From assembly GCF_003149455.1 (NCBI RefSeq), contig NZ_QFFK01000007.1:62001-126000 (forward strand): a DNA stretch of 64,000 bases, read 5' to 3'. Within the stretch, counting starts at the first letter, position 1; each line of letters starts with the position of its first letter. A program made the position numbers and the translations under genes. This document shows, piece after piece, positions 16,998-26,043 of the stretch. A model generated the notes under the pieces. That model saw only the letters and a list, made by a program, of their open reading frames with translations, searched no databases and had not been told where the DNA came from. This DNA is from Chitinophaga deserti (GTDB taxonomy: Bacteria; Bacteroidota; Bacteroidia; Chitinophagales; Chitinophagaceae).

Positions 16998-19487
16998 TTG
17001 GAATCTATCAAATACAATGGGGAGCATCTCCTTCCCGGGCAACTGGGCCATTTATTCAGCATCCTGGCGTTTGTAGCGTCGCTGGTGTCTGTTGTGGCCT
17101 ACTTCATCAGCGTAAGGCAAACGGATGAACTGAAAAAGGCCTCCTGGGCCAAAATAGGTCGCTGGGCATTTATCACCCAGTCTTTCTCCGTTTTCGCCGT
17201 TTTCGCCACCCTCTATTTCATCATCTCCAATCACCTGTTTGAATACAAGTACGCCTGGCAGCACTCCGACCGCGACCTGGAAGTAAAATACCTCCTCAGT
17301 TGCTTCTGGGAAGGGCAGGAAGGCAGCTTCCTCCTCTGGAGCGTATGGCACAGTGTACTGGGGCTCATCCTCATCCGTACCGCCAAAACATGGGAAGCCC
17401 CTGTAATGGCCGTGCTCGCATTCTCACAGATCTGCCTGGGCAGTATGCTGGTAGGTATTTATGTTTTTGATTATAAAGTAGGCAGCAACCCGTTCCTCCT
17501 CATCCGGCAGGACGATCCTTCGCTGCCCATTTTCAATAACCCCGACTACATGCAGTTCAAGCAGTTCATGGACGGTAACGGCCTGAACGCACTGCTGAAG
17601 AACTACTGGATGGTGATTCACCCGCCGGTGCTCTTCCTGGGCTTTGCTGCCACCATTATACCTTTTGCGTATGCGGTAGCCGCCCTCTGGACCCGGAAGT
17701 ATACCGAATGGGTTAAGCCTGCTCTGCCCTGGGCACTCTTCGCCGGCCTCGTGCTGGGCGTGGGTATCATGATGGGTGCTGCCTGGGCTTATGAATCCCT
17801 CACTTTCGGTGGTTACTGGGCATGGGACCCTGTTGAGAACGCTTCCATGGTGCCCTGGCTTACCCTCGTGGCTGGTATTCACACCATGCTGGCTTTCCGC
17901 CACTCCGGTCATGCCCTCAAATCCACCTTCTTCTTTACGCTTATCTCCTTCATTTTCATACTGTACTCCACCTTCCTTACCCGTAGCGGTATCCTGGGTC
18001 AAACTTCAGTACACTCGTTCACCGACCTCGGTATGAGCGGACAGCTGCTGGTGTTCATGGGTATCTTCACCATCCCGGCTTTCTGGATGCTGATTGCACG
18101 CAGAAAGGAAATTCCGCAGATGAAGAAGGAAGAAAGCACTTACTCCCGCGAGTTCTGGATGTTTGTAGGCGCGCTCGTGCTGCTGGTTTCCGCCCTGCAT
18201 GTAACGTTCTTCACCTCCATCCCCGTGTGGAATAAACTGCTGGATATCTCCGGTCTGCGTAAACTGTTTGGTCTCGAAGAGTTTGCTCCGCCAACAGACG
18301 TGATGCTGCATTATAACAAAGTGCAGATATGGCTGGCTATCATTGTAGGACTGCTTACTGCCATCACGCAGTTCATGAAGTATAAGGATACCCCGAAGGG
18401 CACACTGGTAAAGAAGCTGGGCTGGCCCACGCTGATCTCCGCAGGTATTGCCGCACTCATTGGCTGGGGCCTGGGAATCTTCTACACCGATTATGGCGCA
18501 GGTTTCCTGCTGGGCGTATATCTCATGCTTTTCGCCTCTGTATATGCCGTGGTAGCCAATATCACTTATATTATCACCGTTCTGAAAGGTAAAACCAAAG
18601 CTGCCGGTGCCTCAGTAGCCCACATCGGTTTCGGTCTTACTTTGCTCGGCATTCTTATATCCTCCAGTAAGAAGGAAGTACTGTCTATCGACTCCATGAA
18701 CGTACTGAGTGGCTATTTCTCCAAAGAAAGTGGCCAGAACTCACGCGAGAACCTCATGCTGCCGAAAGGGCTCCCTGTTCAAATGGGCCCTTACTTCGTG
18801 ACTTACCGTGGCGATTCCATCTCCGCCGTAGATAACGATAAAACGCTCTACATCGTGGAATACGAGCGTAAAGCAGGCCTGGATGCACCGGTTACGGAGA
18901 AGTTTACCCTTTATCCCGATGCGTATCTCAACGTGAAAGGGCAGGAGGGCATCACCCCCAACCCGGATTCCAAGCACTACCTTACCCGAGATATCTTCAC
19001 ATACATCACAGCAGTGCCGCGTAAAGACGTTCCTGCCGATACGCTGCCCTACACCCCGCATGTGATCGCTCAGGGTGATACCGTATACTTCTCCAAAGGC
19101 TTCATGGTGTTGAAGAACCTGAACACGAAGCCTGTGCAGAAGAACTATCATCCCGAACCGGGCGATATTGCCGTGGGTGCTGAGATCTATGTGCATACCC
19201 GCGAAAATGGCGACTTCAACATCAATCCCATCTACTTCATCCGCGACAGCAGCTTCCAGGCGAATGTTCCCGATACCATTGCGCCGCTGAGCCTCGCAGT
19301 GAAGTTCTCCAAGATCCTGCCTAACGAGAATAAGGTGCAGATAGATCTGAAGGAAACCCGTGAACCGATGGACTACATCGTACTGAAAGCACTGGAGTTC
19401 CCATTCATCAACGTACTCTGGCTGGGTATCGTAGTGATGGCAGTTGGCTTCGGTATGGCAATCCGCCAGCGGATCCGCGCTAAATAA
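16998..19487 (+). CDS. ccmF: Cytochrome c haem lyase CcmF
   Basis: Multi-spanning inner-membrane protein that attaches haem to apocytochrome c. The 829 residues carry many membrane helices and the haem-handling WWD-type motif WAWDPVENASMVPWL near 273-289. The last part (about 570-800) is a large periplasmic domain, followed by a final helix. The start is TTG at 16998: the frame has no ATG before an upstream stop at 16929, and the following IKYNGEHLLPGQLGH fits the family amino terminus. Pairs with ccmE; terminator at 19510. Confidence 0.92.
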   Translation: MESIKYNGEHLLPGQLGHLFSILAFVASLVSVVAYFISVRQTDELKKASWAKIGRWAFITQSFSVFAVFATLYFIISNHLFEYKYAWQHSDRDLEVKYLLSCFWEGQEGSFLLWSVWHSVLGLILIRTAKTWEAPVMAVLAFSQICLGSMLVGIYVFDYKVGSNPFLLIRQDDPSLPIFNNPDYMQFKQFMDGNGLNALLKNYWMVIHPPVLFLGFAATIIPFAYAVAALWTRKYTEWVKPALPWALFAGLVLGVGIMMGAAWAYESLTFGGYWAWDPVENASMVPWLTLVAGIHTMLAFRHSGHALKSTFFFTLISFIFILYSTFLTRSGILGQTSVHSFTDLGMSGQLLVFMGIFTIPAFWMLIARRKEIPQMKKEESTYSREFWMFVGALVLLVSALHVTFFTSIPVWNKLLDISGLRKLFGLEEFAPPTDVMLHYNKVQIWLAIIVGLLTAITQFMKYKDTPKGTLVKKLGWPTLISAGIAALIGWGLGIFYTDYGAGFLLGVYLMLFASVYAVVANITYIITVLKGKTKAAGASVAHIGFGLTLLGILISSSKKEVLSIDSMNVLSGYFSKESGQNSRENLMLPKGLPVQMGPYFVTYRGDSISAVDNDKTLYIVEYERKAGLDAPVTEKFTLYPDAYLNVKGQEGITPNPDSKHYLTRDIFTYITAVPRKDVPADTLPYTPHVIAQGDTVYFSKGFMVLKNLNTKPVQKNYHPEPGDIAVGAEIYVHTRENGDFNINPIYFIRDSSFQANVPDTIAPLSLAVKFSKILPNENKVQIDLKETREPMDYIVLKALEFPFINVLWLGIVVMAVGFGMAIRQRIRAK

Positions 19488-19509
19488 GATATAACAGGAT
19501 ATTCATATG

Positions 19510-19540
19510 AAAGGGCGGCTGTTGAGGCCGCCCTTTTCTT
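19510..19540 (+). terminator. Terminator of ccmE-ccmF
   Basis: Perfect 10-bp stem AAAGGGCGGC (19510-19519) with 19527-19536, a 7-nt loop, and a T-rich tail; 22 bases after the ccmF stop. Confidence 0.85.
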
Positions 19541-19567
19541 TATATTAGCAGTACAAACCCTCCGCCT

Positions 19568-20557
19568 ATGCGCCGCATATTCCGGATCACCGGCATCGTA
19601 CTGGCTCTGTTAGCCGTAGTGTATCTCCTGGGGCCTAAACCCGCTCCGCCAGACCTTCATGGAACCCTGCCACAGGTGCCTGCGGGGCTGGAACAGGTAG
19701 CGGCTTATGTTGATAAGAAAGAAGGGGCCGTTAAAACCCGTCCGGGTAACCGTGCGCGCATTGTATGGGCCGGCGACTCCCTGCATAAAACACCTTATAG
19801 CATCGTGTACCTGCATGGCTTTTCAGCTTCCGAACATGAAGGCTTCCCTGTACACACCGATTTTGCTAAAAAGCATGGTTTCAACCTCTACCTGTCCCGG
19901 CTGGACGGGCACGGACTGGAAACCCCTGAACCGCTTGAACACATGACGGCACAGGGCCTCTGGAAAGATGCCCGGGAGGCCTTGGCCATTGGTAAGCAGT
20001 TAGGGGACAAGGTAATTGTGATAGGCACCAGTACCGGCGGTACCCTTGCGCTGATGCTGGCTGCTGAGTTCCCGGATGATGTGGAAGCGGTCGTGAATAT
20101 GTCGCCCAATATTGCCATAAACCAGCCTATGGCAAGGATGCTCGACGAACCCTGGGGATTAATGGCAGCACGGTTAGTGAGAAGAGGCAAGTATGACGAA
20201 TCCACGCCTAAGAACCCTGAAAAAGCGAAATACTGGTACACTAAGTACCGTTTAGAGGCGGTAGTGGAGCTGGAGAACCTCGTAGAGCATACCATGCGCC
20301 CGGAATTGTTTGCCAGGATACATCAGCCCGTCCTTAACCTGTACTACTATAAAAACGAAAAAGAGCAGGACCCTACCGTGAAGGTGTCCGCCATCCTCTC
20401 CATGCATGAACAGCTGGGTACGCCCGCTGCTAAGAAGCGCGCAGTGGCTATTCCGGGAGCCGGCGCCCATGTAATCGGCTCCAGTATTACCTCGGGCGAT
20501 GTTCCGGGTGTGGAAGCAGCCATAGAGGCCTGGTGGCAGGATATGTACGGAAATTGA
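19568..20557 (+). CDS. Alpha/beta hydrolase, membrane-anchored or exported
   Basis: Serine hydrolase of 329 residues, substrate unknown. An amino-terminal hydrophobic helix (about 5-22) without a clear cleavage site suggests a signal anchor. The oxyanion region YLHGFSASEHEG and the nucleophile elbow GTSTGG (G-x-S-x-G) are present, with the acid and histidine likely in the last third (GAGAHVIGS). The pattern resembles carboxylesterases or lysophospholipases. The next gene starts 47 bases after its stop and may be co-transcribed. Confidence 0.85.
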   Translation: MRRIFRITGIVLALLAVVYLLGPKPAPPDLHGTLPQVPAGLEQVAAYVDKKEGAVKTRPGNRARIVWAGDSLHKTPYSIVYLHGFSASEHEGFPVHTDFAKKHGFNLYLSRLDGHGLETPEPLEHMTAQGLWKDAREALAIGKQLGDKVIVIGTSTGGTLALMLAAEFPDDVEAVVNMSPNIAINQPMARMLDEPWGLMAARLVRRGKYDESTPKNPEKAKYWYTKYRLEAVVELENLVEHTMRPELFARIHQPVLNLYYYKNEKEQDPTVKVSAILSMHEQLGTPAAKKRAVAIPGAGAHVIGSSITSGDVPGVEAAIEAWWQDMYGN

Positions 20558-20604
20558 AAAAATGCGTAATTTGGGTAAGATATATCAATAACCAATACGT
20601 TCCA

Positions 20605-21204
20605 GTGCTTCGATCCGCGGTTTTCTGTCTCTTGTTTTTCCTGTGCCTCGCAGGCCGGTCAGCTGCCCAGCAGCGGACTGCAGGAGACTCCATTCCCGTC
20701 CGCGGTATTGTTGTTGGAAACGATACCATCCCCTCCATCACCCTTTCCATCTTTAACGTATACGACCGGCTTCCGAAACGCTTCCGCAAGGAGCGGGAAC
20801 GCTGGACCCGGCTACGTAATGCTGTTTACGTAACGTATCCCTACGCTGTATCCGCCAGCCGTGTATTGAAAGACGTGAGCCGCGACCTGGACCAATGCAC
20901 TACCAAAAAGCAACGGAAAGCTTATCTCGCAGGTAAAGAAGAAGAGCTGAAGAAGCAGTTTGGCGACAAGCTGGAGAACCTCTCCGTATACCAGGGTAAA
21001 GTACTCATGAAGCTCATCCACCGCGAAACCGGTGAAAACTGTTACGAGATCATCAAAGAGCTGAAAGGCGGCTTCAATGCCCGTATGTACCAGACCGTTG
21101 CATTCTTCTTCGGCGGTAACCTCAAAAGTGAGTTTAACAGTCAGGACGACCGCGATATTGAGCTGATCGTTCAGGAGATACAACTCTATAACCGCTTCAA
21201 CTGA
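20605..21204 (+). CDS. DUF4294 protein
   Basis: Exported protein of the Bacteroidota DUF4294 family, function unknown. I prefer GTG 20605 (protein starting MLRSAVFCLL), which begins directly with a signal peptide ending near GRSAAQ; the frame is open further up to a GTG at 20533 that would overlap the hydrolase gene. 199 residues. Family landmarks: RLRNAVYVTYPYA, an LSVYQGKVLMKLIHRETG segment, and YQTVAFFFGGNLK. Two lysine-rich helices lie between. Followed by bshB1 after 62 bases with its own probable promoter. Confidence 0.82.
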   Translation: MLRSAVFCLLFFLCLAGRSAAQQRTAGDSIPVRGIVVGNDTIPSITLSIFNVYDRLPKRFRKERERWTRLRNAVYVTYPYAVSASRVLKDVSRDLDQCTTKKQRKAYLAGKEEELKKQFGDKLENLSVYQGKVLMKLIHRETGENCYEIIKELKGGFNARMYQTVAFFFGGNLKSEFNSQDDRDIELIVQEIQLYNRFN

Positions 21205-21214
21205 TCCATGGGAT

Positions 21215-21245
21215 TTGGTACATCCCTTCCTAAACCCGAACTTTG
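21215..21245 (+). promoter_or_regulatory. Probable bshB1 promoter: TTG, 20 bases, GAACTTTG
   Basis: TTG at 21215-21217 and GAACTTTG at 21238-21245, 20 bases apart, as expected for a Bacteroidota -33/-7 pair (consensus TTG / TAnnTTTG). The box ends 21 bases before the ATG. The same octamer at the same spacing precedes ahpC. Confidence 0.6.
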
Positions 21246-21266
21246 CCGGGCTAAAATCAAAGAACC

Positions 21267-21998
21267 ATGAAACTGGATATACTGGCAATAGCCGCGCACC
21301 CCGATGATGTGGAGCTTTCGTGCGCAGGCACGCTGATGGTACATGCCCGCCAGGGCCTGAAGACCGGCATCGTTGACCTTACCCGTGGTGAACTGGGCAC
21401 GAGAGGTACCCCTGAAGGGCGCCTCATCGAAGCACAGGACGCCTGTAAAGTAATGGGCCTCGACGTTAGAGAGAACCTTTCTCTTGCCGACGGATTCTTT
21501 CAAAATACAAAAGACGATCAGCTGGCCGTTATCCGTGCCATCCGTAAGTTCCGTCCAACCATCGTACTGGCCAATGCCATTGACGACCGTCACCCCGACC
21601 ATGGCCGTGCAGCCCAGCTGATCAAAGACGCCTCCTGGATGTCGGGCCTCCGGAAAATAGAGACCTTTGGCGACGACGGGCAGCCGCAGCATGCATGGCG
21701 CCCTGCACAGGTGTACCATTTCATACAGGACCGCTTCATACAGCCCGATTTCGTAGTGGATATCACCGAAGTGATAGAGGAGAAGATTGCGGCCATCAAA
21801 TGCTTTAAAACGCAGTTCCTGGCGCAGAAAGATAATGAACCGCAGACCTACATTTCTTCCCCCGAATTCTTCGACAGCGTGATGTACCGTGCCAAGATGC
21901 TCGGTAAGATGATCGGAGTACCGTATGCAGAAGGGTATACGAGTGCGAAGATGATAGGCGTGAAGAGTTTGATGGATTTGATTAATGTGCCGACTTGA
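21267..21998 (+). CDS. bshB1: Bacillithiol biosynthesis deacetylase BshB1
   Basis: Zinc-dependent deacetylase that removes acetyl from GlcNAc-malate, the second step in making bacillithiol, the low-molecular-weight thiol of Firmicutes and many Bacteroidota. 243 residues, the usual length. The metal-binding AHPDD is at 10-14, and DDRHPDHGRAAQLI carries the later histidine and catalytic region. TRGELGTRGTPE is typical of the BshB1 subgroup. It has its own promoter and a terminator at 22027. BshA and BshC are not in the window. It is the last core gene before the accessory island. Confidence 0.93.
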   Translation: MKLDILAIAAHPDDVELSCAGTLMVHARQGLKTGIVDLTRGELGTRGTPEGRLIEAQDACKVMGLDVRENLSLADGFFQNTKDDQLAVIRAIRKFRPTIVLANAIDDRHPDHGRAAQLIKDASWMSGLRKIETFGDDGQPQHAWRPAQVYHFIQDRFIQPDFVVDITEVIEEKIAAIKCFKTQFLAQKDNEPQTYISSPEFFDSVMYRAKMLGKMIGVPYAEGYTSAKMIGVKSLMDLINVPT

Positions 21999-22026
21999 GG
22001 AGAAACTTATAATTACAACTTTTATT

Positions 22027-22058
22027 AAAATAGTCTCCGGTTTACCGGAGGCTATTTT
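22027..22058. terminator. Terminator at the core/island junction
   Basis: Stem AAAATAG-CTCCGG with CCGGAG-CTATTTT and one mismatch, short loop. A and T runs on both sides suit termination in both directions, between bshB1 and the convergent DUF3592-like gene whose stop it overlaps. Confidence 0.75.
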
Positions 22059-22467
22059 AATTTACGTATTGACGCATCCAGTTGAGTGAGTCGGGGAAGG
22101 AAATATGGTTTATTTTAAAATCTCCGGGAGTAACGATCATATAAGCATTTTGTACCTCGTGTATATCGTACTTAACGGGCAAAACCAAGCCTTCCAGCAG
22201 ATGTCCTTTGTTTGGCCGAAAATTATTTACGGTGCTTGTTCCAACATATTTAGTTCCTTTTACTTCATAAGTATACTCAACAGATCCATTTCCTCTGTAA
22301 TCACTATAAAACTTTACAACAATCCCGCTAGTGAATTTGCCATATCGTATGATAGCCCTTGTTTTATAGACATCTATAAAAATCAGGATAAGCAATCCGC
22401 CTACCACCGCAATACTTCCAAGGGCAGAAAAGGCGGCTCCTACACCTTTTAACACCATCTTTCCCAT
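22057..22467 (-). CDS. DUF3592-like membrane protein (copy 1)
   Basis: A 136-residue protein with one or two amino-terminal hydrophobic segments (about 8-34) and a small extracytoplasmic domain of the DUF3592 type: TSGIVVKFYSD, GSVEYTYEVKGTKYVG, VLPVKYDIHEV. Function unknown; similar proteins are often found as orphan genes near toxin loci, which is inference here. It is the left-most gene of the A+T-rich island. Two further DUF3592-like genes lie at 24586 and 26420. Confidence 0.7.
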   Translation of the reverse strand: MGKMVLKGVGAAFSALGSIAVVGGLLILIFIDVYKTRAIIRYGKFTSGIVVKFYSDYRGNGSVEYTYEVKGTKYVGTSTVNNFRPNKGHLLEGLVLPVKYDIHEVQNAYMIVTPGDFKINHISFPDSLNWMRQYVN

Positions 22468-22529
22468 TCGTTGTTCTTTTAAGCCGGCTAAACTATTGAT
22501 ATTTCAACAAAAGAACCGATTTTTAATGA

Positions 22530-23066
22530 ATGGAAATATTGATGGTCCATAATGCGAGAATATTAATCGAATATAAAAAGCTGATAGGAATTTGTGCCTG
22601 CCTGCGTCAAATGGATTTATCAATTGACCGATGCCGGTGGACGAGCTGGAGCGAGCTTCAGCGCTACTACGAAACCAGGACAGAAGAAAACAAAGTAATT
22701 GAGTTCTTTTTACACCAGAGCGAGAAATTGGGGATTGCCCCTGTGGATCATAAGATATATCCTAATGTGTTTATCAGGCAAAGGTATATCTTAAGGTTAT
22801 TAAGACGGAAGCACTTTATATCAGTTCAGGAGTTTGAAACATTGATTTTTTTACTGGCTACATTCAAAAGGCTCATAAAGCTAAATGACCCGGATGCAAG
22901 TGAGGTAGAACTTTTACGCATAAAAGTTGCTTCGTTTATTGATGATGTACTGATACCAGGGATGAAAAGAAATGACATTAGAATTGTATGGAAGATTGAG
23001 CATTACCTCCAGAATGAGAATATTGAAACTGTTCCTTTTGGGAAAATTGTAAATGAGCGATGGTAG
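22530..23066 (+). CDS. Hypothetical protein, helical
   Basis: I do not recognise this 178-residue protein. It begins at ATG 22530 (MEILMVHNARI) and has no signal peptide or membrane helix. It is rich in charged and leucine residues and appears mostly helical: LIEYKKLIGICACLRQMDL, RQRYILRLLRRKHFISV, LIFLLATFKRLIKLND. Size, isolation and A+T-rich coding resemble immunity-type proteins. Divergent from copy 1 of the DUF3592-like genes and 52 bases upstream of the next small gene. Confidence 0.6.
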   Translation: MEILMVHNARILIEYKKLIGICACLRQMDLSIDRCRWTSWSELQRYYETRTEENKVIEFFLHQSEKLGIAPVDHKIYPNVFIRQRYILRLLRRKHFISVQEFETLIFLLATFKRLIKLNDPDASEVELLRIKVASFIDDVLIPGMKRNDIRIVWKIEHYLQNENIETVPFGKIVNERW

Positions 23067-23118
23067 TTGCGACCTGTGCGCTGTAAAGAAGTAATTAGCG
23101 TTTATTTTAAATAGTTTT

Positions 23119-23457
23119 ATGGGTAATTCTCTTAAGCTGGAAATACTAAACAGGTTAAACAACGGAGGCCACATTGTAGCGGAACTAAAGGCAGGCTCAG
23201 ATAGCCTTCGGCGATGGATAGCTGTGTTTAAGACTAAAACATATCCACTTCAGGACAACCCACCACAGCATTTATATTCAATTTTAGACTTCGAATTGGA
23301 TAAAGGGCTTATTGACGAGTATTTTGCGGATGAAGACATGTTGCATAAAAAAAGGTATAATGCAGATACAATTGAAGAATTAACTGAGCTTTTATCTTCC
23401 CTGAATATAGATTTACCTTCTTTTACATATCCCTGGAAATGCGATTATCCGTTTTAA
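23119..23457 (+). CDS. Hypothetical small soluble protein
   Basis: A 112-residue protein I cannot assign. No signal or membrane segment. Notable are WIAVFKTKTYPLQDNPPQHL and a strongly acidic middle (ILDFELDKGLIDEYFADED), ending in the aromatic SFTYPWKCDYPF. A strong terminator follows at 23488, so it closes a possible two-gene unit with the gene at 22530. Immunity-like size; no functional evidence. Confidence 0.55.
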   Translation: MGNSLKLEILNRLNNGGHIVAELKAGSDSLRRWIAVFKTKTYPLQDNPPQHLYSILDFELDKGLIDEYFADEDMLHKKRYNADTIEELTELLSSLNIDLPSFTYPWKCDYPF

Positions 23458-23487
23458 ACATTACTGGTTCTGAAAAGTGTATTATAG

Positions 23488-23510
23488 GCCGGGGGCTTCC
23501 CGGCTTTTTT
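23488..23510 (+). terminator. Terminator within the island
   Basis: Perfect 6-bp stem GCCGGG with CCCGGC, 5-nt loop, followed by six T. Confidence 0.8.
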
Positions 23511-23615
23511 AATTGAGCAGTCGTTATGTTTTGTTATCTGCCTGATTCGCATTACATTAGATGAAGATAATTGAGCTTCCTATACGGTGAATTTCATTTT
23601 AATTATATTTCCCTT

Positions 23616-24038
23616 ATGCCCTGCAATCTCTATATCTGTGGAAAGGATCTGGATATCCAACGATTTGCACAAGACACCTCCATCCAGCCGGATAGTATAA
23701 GTTTTACAGGAGAGCCGAGGCGGACGCTTCGGCCAGAGGGTGAAAAGTTCCCTTATAATATAGCCATGTATTACGTGAGTGAGGCTGATTTTGAAGACCA
23801 TAATCAGCAAATTCAGGATGCACTTGATTTCTTCCGTAAACATGGACAGGCTTTTGCGGATCATCTGCCACATGAGAATCCCGAGTTCGTTTATCTGGAC
23901 TTCGGAATGGATAATCAGGTTGAGCGCACAAAAATTACCAAGACTTTTATCTTTCCCGCAGAGCTGACGCTCTGGATGGGTATTTTGCATTGTGACCTGT
24001 GGGTCGCGTTGTATGATGGGGCGAGGTATGAAAAGTAA
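23616..24038 (+). CDS. Hypothetical protein, weakly DUF4279-like
   Basis: 140 residues from ATG 23616 (MPCNLYICGKD); the frame also runs upstream without ATG. Soluble, acidic. The layout of an amino-terminal strand with ICGKDLDIQRFA, a middle helix HNQQIQDALDFFRKHGQAF, and a carboxy-terminal LWVALYD resembles what I recall of the DUF4279 fold, but the match is weak. An isolated gene inside the island between a terminator and a membrane-protein pair. Confidence 0.55.
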   Translation: MPCNLYICGKDLDIQRFAQDTSIQPDSISFTGEPRRTLRPEGEKFPYNIAMYYVSEADFEDHNQQIQDALDFFRKHGQAFADHLPHENPEFVYLDFGMDNQVERTKITKTFIFPAELTLWMGILHCDLWVALYDGARYEK

Positions 24039-24059
24039 ACTGTAAAGCGGAATATAGAT

Positions 24060-24593
24060 ATGCTAAAGTTTGTATTAGGTTTTTTGTTGTTGTCTTCTAT
24101 TGGAAACATTTTCGTGTGGTGCATTTTTTTCCTGGGAGTACATGAGGCACAGGATGTTTTGCTGATTGCTTTGTTTATAGTGATGGTAAGTATTGCAGCA
24201 GTTAGTTGCTATACCTGTTTTATGTTGTTGTTTAAGAAGGATACTAATAGAACAAGACAGTTCCTTAAGTTCAATTATTGGAATTGTGTAATGCAGATAC
24301 CGGGTTTTTCATTGTTTGGGCTGACTTATATTTACTCAGCTGGAACGGAATTCATTCTATATATGCAGAATGAGGGTAGCATAACTTTTGGTGCTCGTAT
24401 TGAGCTTTTAAAAGCAAACACAACGCTTGTTTACAACCCTGAAGAGCCGGTTTACTTTTTGGGAATCAATCTGGTGCCGCTGTTCATTGCAATGTACCTG
24501 AATAAAGTATTAGACAAAACAGATTTGATGACGAAGGAGGAAGAGTGGCAGATTGATGCAGGGTCTGTTAGTAATACCATGAGTCATGATTGA
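24060..24593 (+). CDS. Hypothetical membrane protein with about four helices
   Basis: A 177-residue protein with hydrophobic segments at about 2-26, 30-58, 78-98 and 130-148 and a charged carboxy-terminal tail (TKEEEWQIDAG). The family is not recognised. Its last eight bases overlap the following DUF3592-like gene, so the two are probably translated together. Coding composition is A+T-rich like the rest of the island. Confidence 0.6.
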   Translation: MLKFVLGFLLLSSIGNIFVWCIFFLGVHEAQDVLLIALFIVMVSIAAVSCYTCFMLLFKKDTNRTRQFLKFNYWNCVMQIPGFSLFGLTYIYSAGTEFILYMQNEGSITFGARIELLKANTTLVYNPEEPVYFLGINLVPLFIAMYLNKVLDKTDLMTKEEEWQIDAGSVSNTMSHD

Positions 24594-25014
24594 ATTCTTC
24601 TTTAAAAACCTCGATTTTTTTGCGTCAATCAGATTTAGTCATGTATTTGGTGGCGTTATTATTTTGATGCTAACCTTGTTTCAGGTATATGGTTTTATGA
24701 CATGGAGGCGGTTAAAGCGATTTGGGATTAAAGTTGAAGGGACTTTTTGTGGCTATAGAGGAAGGTTCAATATGGGTCACTTTTGGCGAATTCCCGTTTT
24801 TGAATTTATAACTGAAGAAGGAAAGCATATGAAAGCATCCTGCCCGTTTCCAGTAGTATTTGAAAAGTATGAAACTGGTGATAAGGTTTACATTTTGTAT
24901 CTGAAGGAAGAGCCGGATGAGTTTGTTCCAAAAGAGGAAAATAGTAGCAGGTTAAGCTTTATTGTAAGTACCCTGTTGTTTTCTATTGCATTAGGGATTC
25001 TGATGTTTGTTTAA
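24586..25014 (+). CDS. DUF3592-like membrane protein (copy 2)
   Basis: 142 residues with a hydrophobic segment near each end (about 20-38 and 122-141) and a soluble middle domain of DUF3592 type: KVEGTFCGYRGRF, PVFEFITEEGKHM, YETGDKVYILYLKEEPDEF. Overlaps the preceding membrane-protein gene by 8 bases. Function unknown. It shares only the family pattern, not close sequence, with the copies at 22057 and 26420. Confidence 0.7.
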   Translation: MIEFFFKNLDFFASIRFSHVFGGVIILMLTLFQVYGFMTWRRLKRFGIKVEGTFCGYRGRFNMGHFWRIPVFEFITEEGKHMKASCPFPVVFEKYETGDKVYILYLKEEPDEFVPKEENSSRLSFIVSTLLFSIALGILMFV

Positions 25015-25057
25015 TGAAATTATCTATCTGGTTATATTGATTCAATAATTCTAATAG

Positions 25058-25381
25058 ATGAAGTCAGATGTTACCATTCTTCTTGCTTTAATTTCAGGAG
25101 TAGCAATGCTGGCCTTTTGGATGATAGCCTTGGTAGGAATCCCCCTTTTTGAAAGAGAAGAGTCTTTACTTTCCATCATCAATATTAATGGCACGGAGGT
25201 CAAAGTTGCGTACGTTGAAACCGGAGCAACAACATCAGATGTAATACAGGTTTATGTTGAGGAATTTGGCAACTGCAGACTTCTTTCCATTACAATTATC
25301 GAAAGGAGCTTTTATGATTTCGATTCTAATCTTTTCAGTTACCTATACCTCTTCATGGTGGTTGCCGTTTTTTCAATCTAA
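25058..25381 (+). CDS. Hypothetical membrane protein
   Basis: 107 residues, unrecognised. Hydrophobic helices at about 5-28 and 93-106 flank a small soluble portion (IININGTEVKVAYVETGATT, then VIQVYVEEFGNCRL). The abrupt end inside a hydrophobic stretch (YLFMVVAVFSI) could mean a truncated final helix. ATG 25058 is 44 bases after copy 2 of the DUF3592-like genes, same strand. Confidence 0.5.
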   Translation: MKSDVTILLALISGVAMLAFWMIALVGIPLFEREESLLSIININGTEVKVAYVETGATTSDVIQVYVEEFGNCRLLSITIIERSFYDFDSNLFSYLYLFMVVAVFSI

Positions 25382-25498
25382 AGCTAAAAGATAATCCAGG
25401 TGTAAAGCGCCTTATTAATTGATAACCGAATGAGAAAGATTCTAACTGTGTTCCCCGATATCCAATGCAATTAGATAACAAGTAACTCTTTACCCATT

Positions 25499-25846
25499 AT
25501 GATTACTTACGAAAATGCAAGCAATTTTTTAATGGAACGATTCCCGGAAATCAAGTCAGAAGTTAAATTCCCAGATTCACCAACGTTGCTGTTTGCTGAA
25601 TTTTCAGTGATTGTTGCAAACAATTTTATACAATACAACAAGGGGTTCATTGATAGAACGGTTTTGTTACTGAATGAGATTTGTAATAGTCAATTAGTAG
25701 AGATTCAGACACTTATTAGTGAGTTTGTTATTACGCTTTACGACATAAACCGCAATGAATATTTCACCCTTAAACAACTCGTTTCAGAACAAGCCGCACG
25801 AGTTTTCGATGAGGACATTGACTTGTGGGTAAACGGGTTAAAATGA
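25499..25846 (+). CDS. Hypothetical small soluble protein
   Basis: 115 residues starting MITYENASNFLMERF. No membrane segment; mostly helical, acidic. The opening ENASNFLMERFPEIK and the middle LVEIQTLISEFVITLYD recall a DUF7674-type immunity-like family, but I am not certain. Its stop overlaps the ATG of the next short frame (ATGA). Confidence 0.55.
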   Translation: MITYENASNFLMERFPEIKSEVKFPDSPTLLFAEFSVIVANNFIQYNKGFIDRTVLLLNEICNSQLVEIQTLISEFVITLYDINRNEYFTLKQLVSEQAARVFDEDIDLWVNGLK

Positions 25847-26010
25847 TATTTAAAGTATATTTTCATTGTTGCTATTTTAAAGAAATGGGATTAAAAACAA
25901 GAGTAGAGATTGCGAACTCCAAGAATTTTGACCGGACAATAATGGATAAAACGGATGCATTTGCAGTTATTGGAAAGACAGCAGATGTTAAAGATTATGT
26001 GAGTAGTTAA
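25843..26010 (+). CDS. Possible 55-residue protein coupled to the preceding gene
   Basis: Starts at an ATG overlapping the previous stop (ATGA), the arrangement of translational coupling. The sequence (GLKTRVEIANSKNFDRTIMD and KTDAFAVIGKTADVKDYVS) looks protein-like, but the family is unknown. It could be a truncated gene; the following 200 bases contain another broken frame. Confidence 0.35.
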   Translation: MIFKVYFHCCYFKEMGLKTRVEIANSKNFDRTIMDKTDAFAVIGKTADVKDYVSS

Positions 26011-26043
26011 GGGTTGAAATTTGGCGCAAAGGAATTGTGGTAA

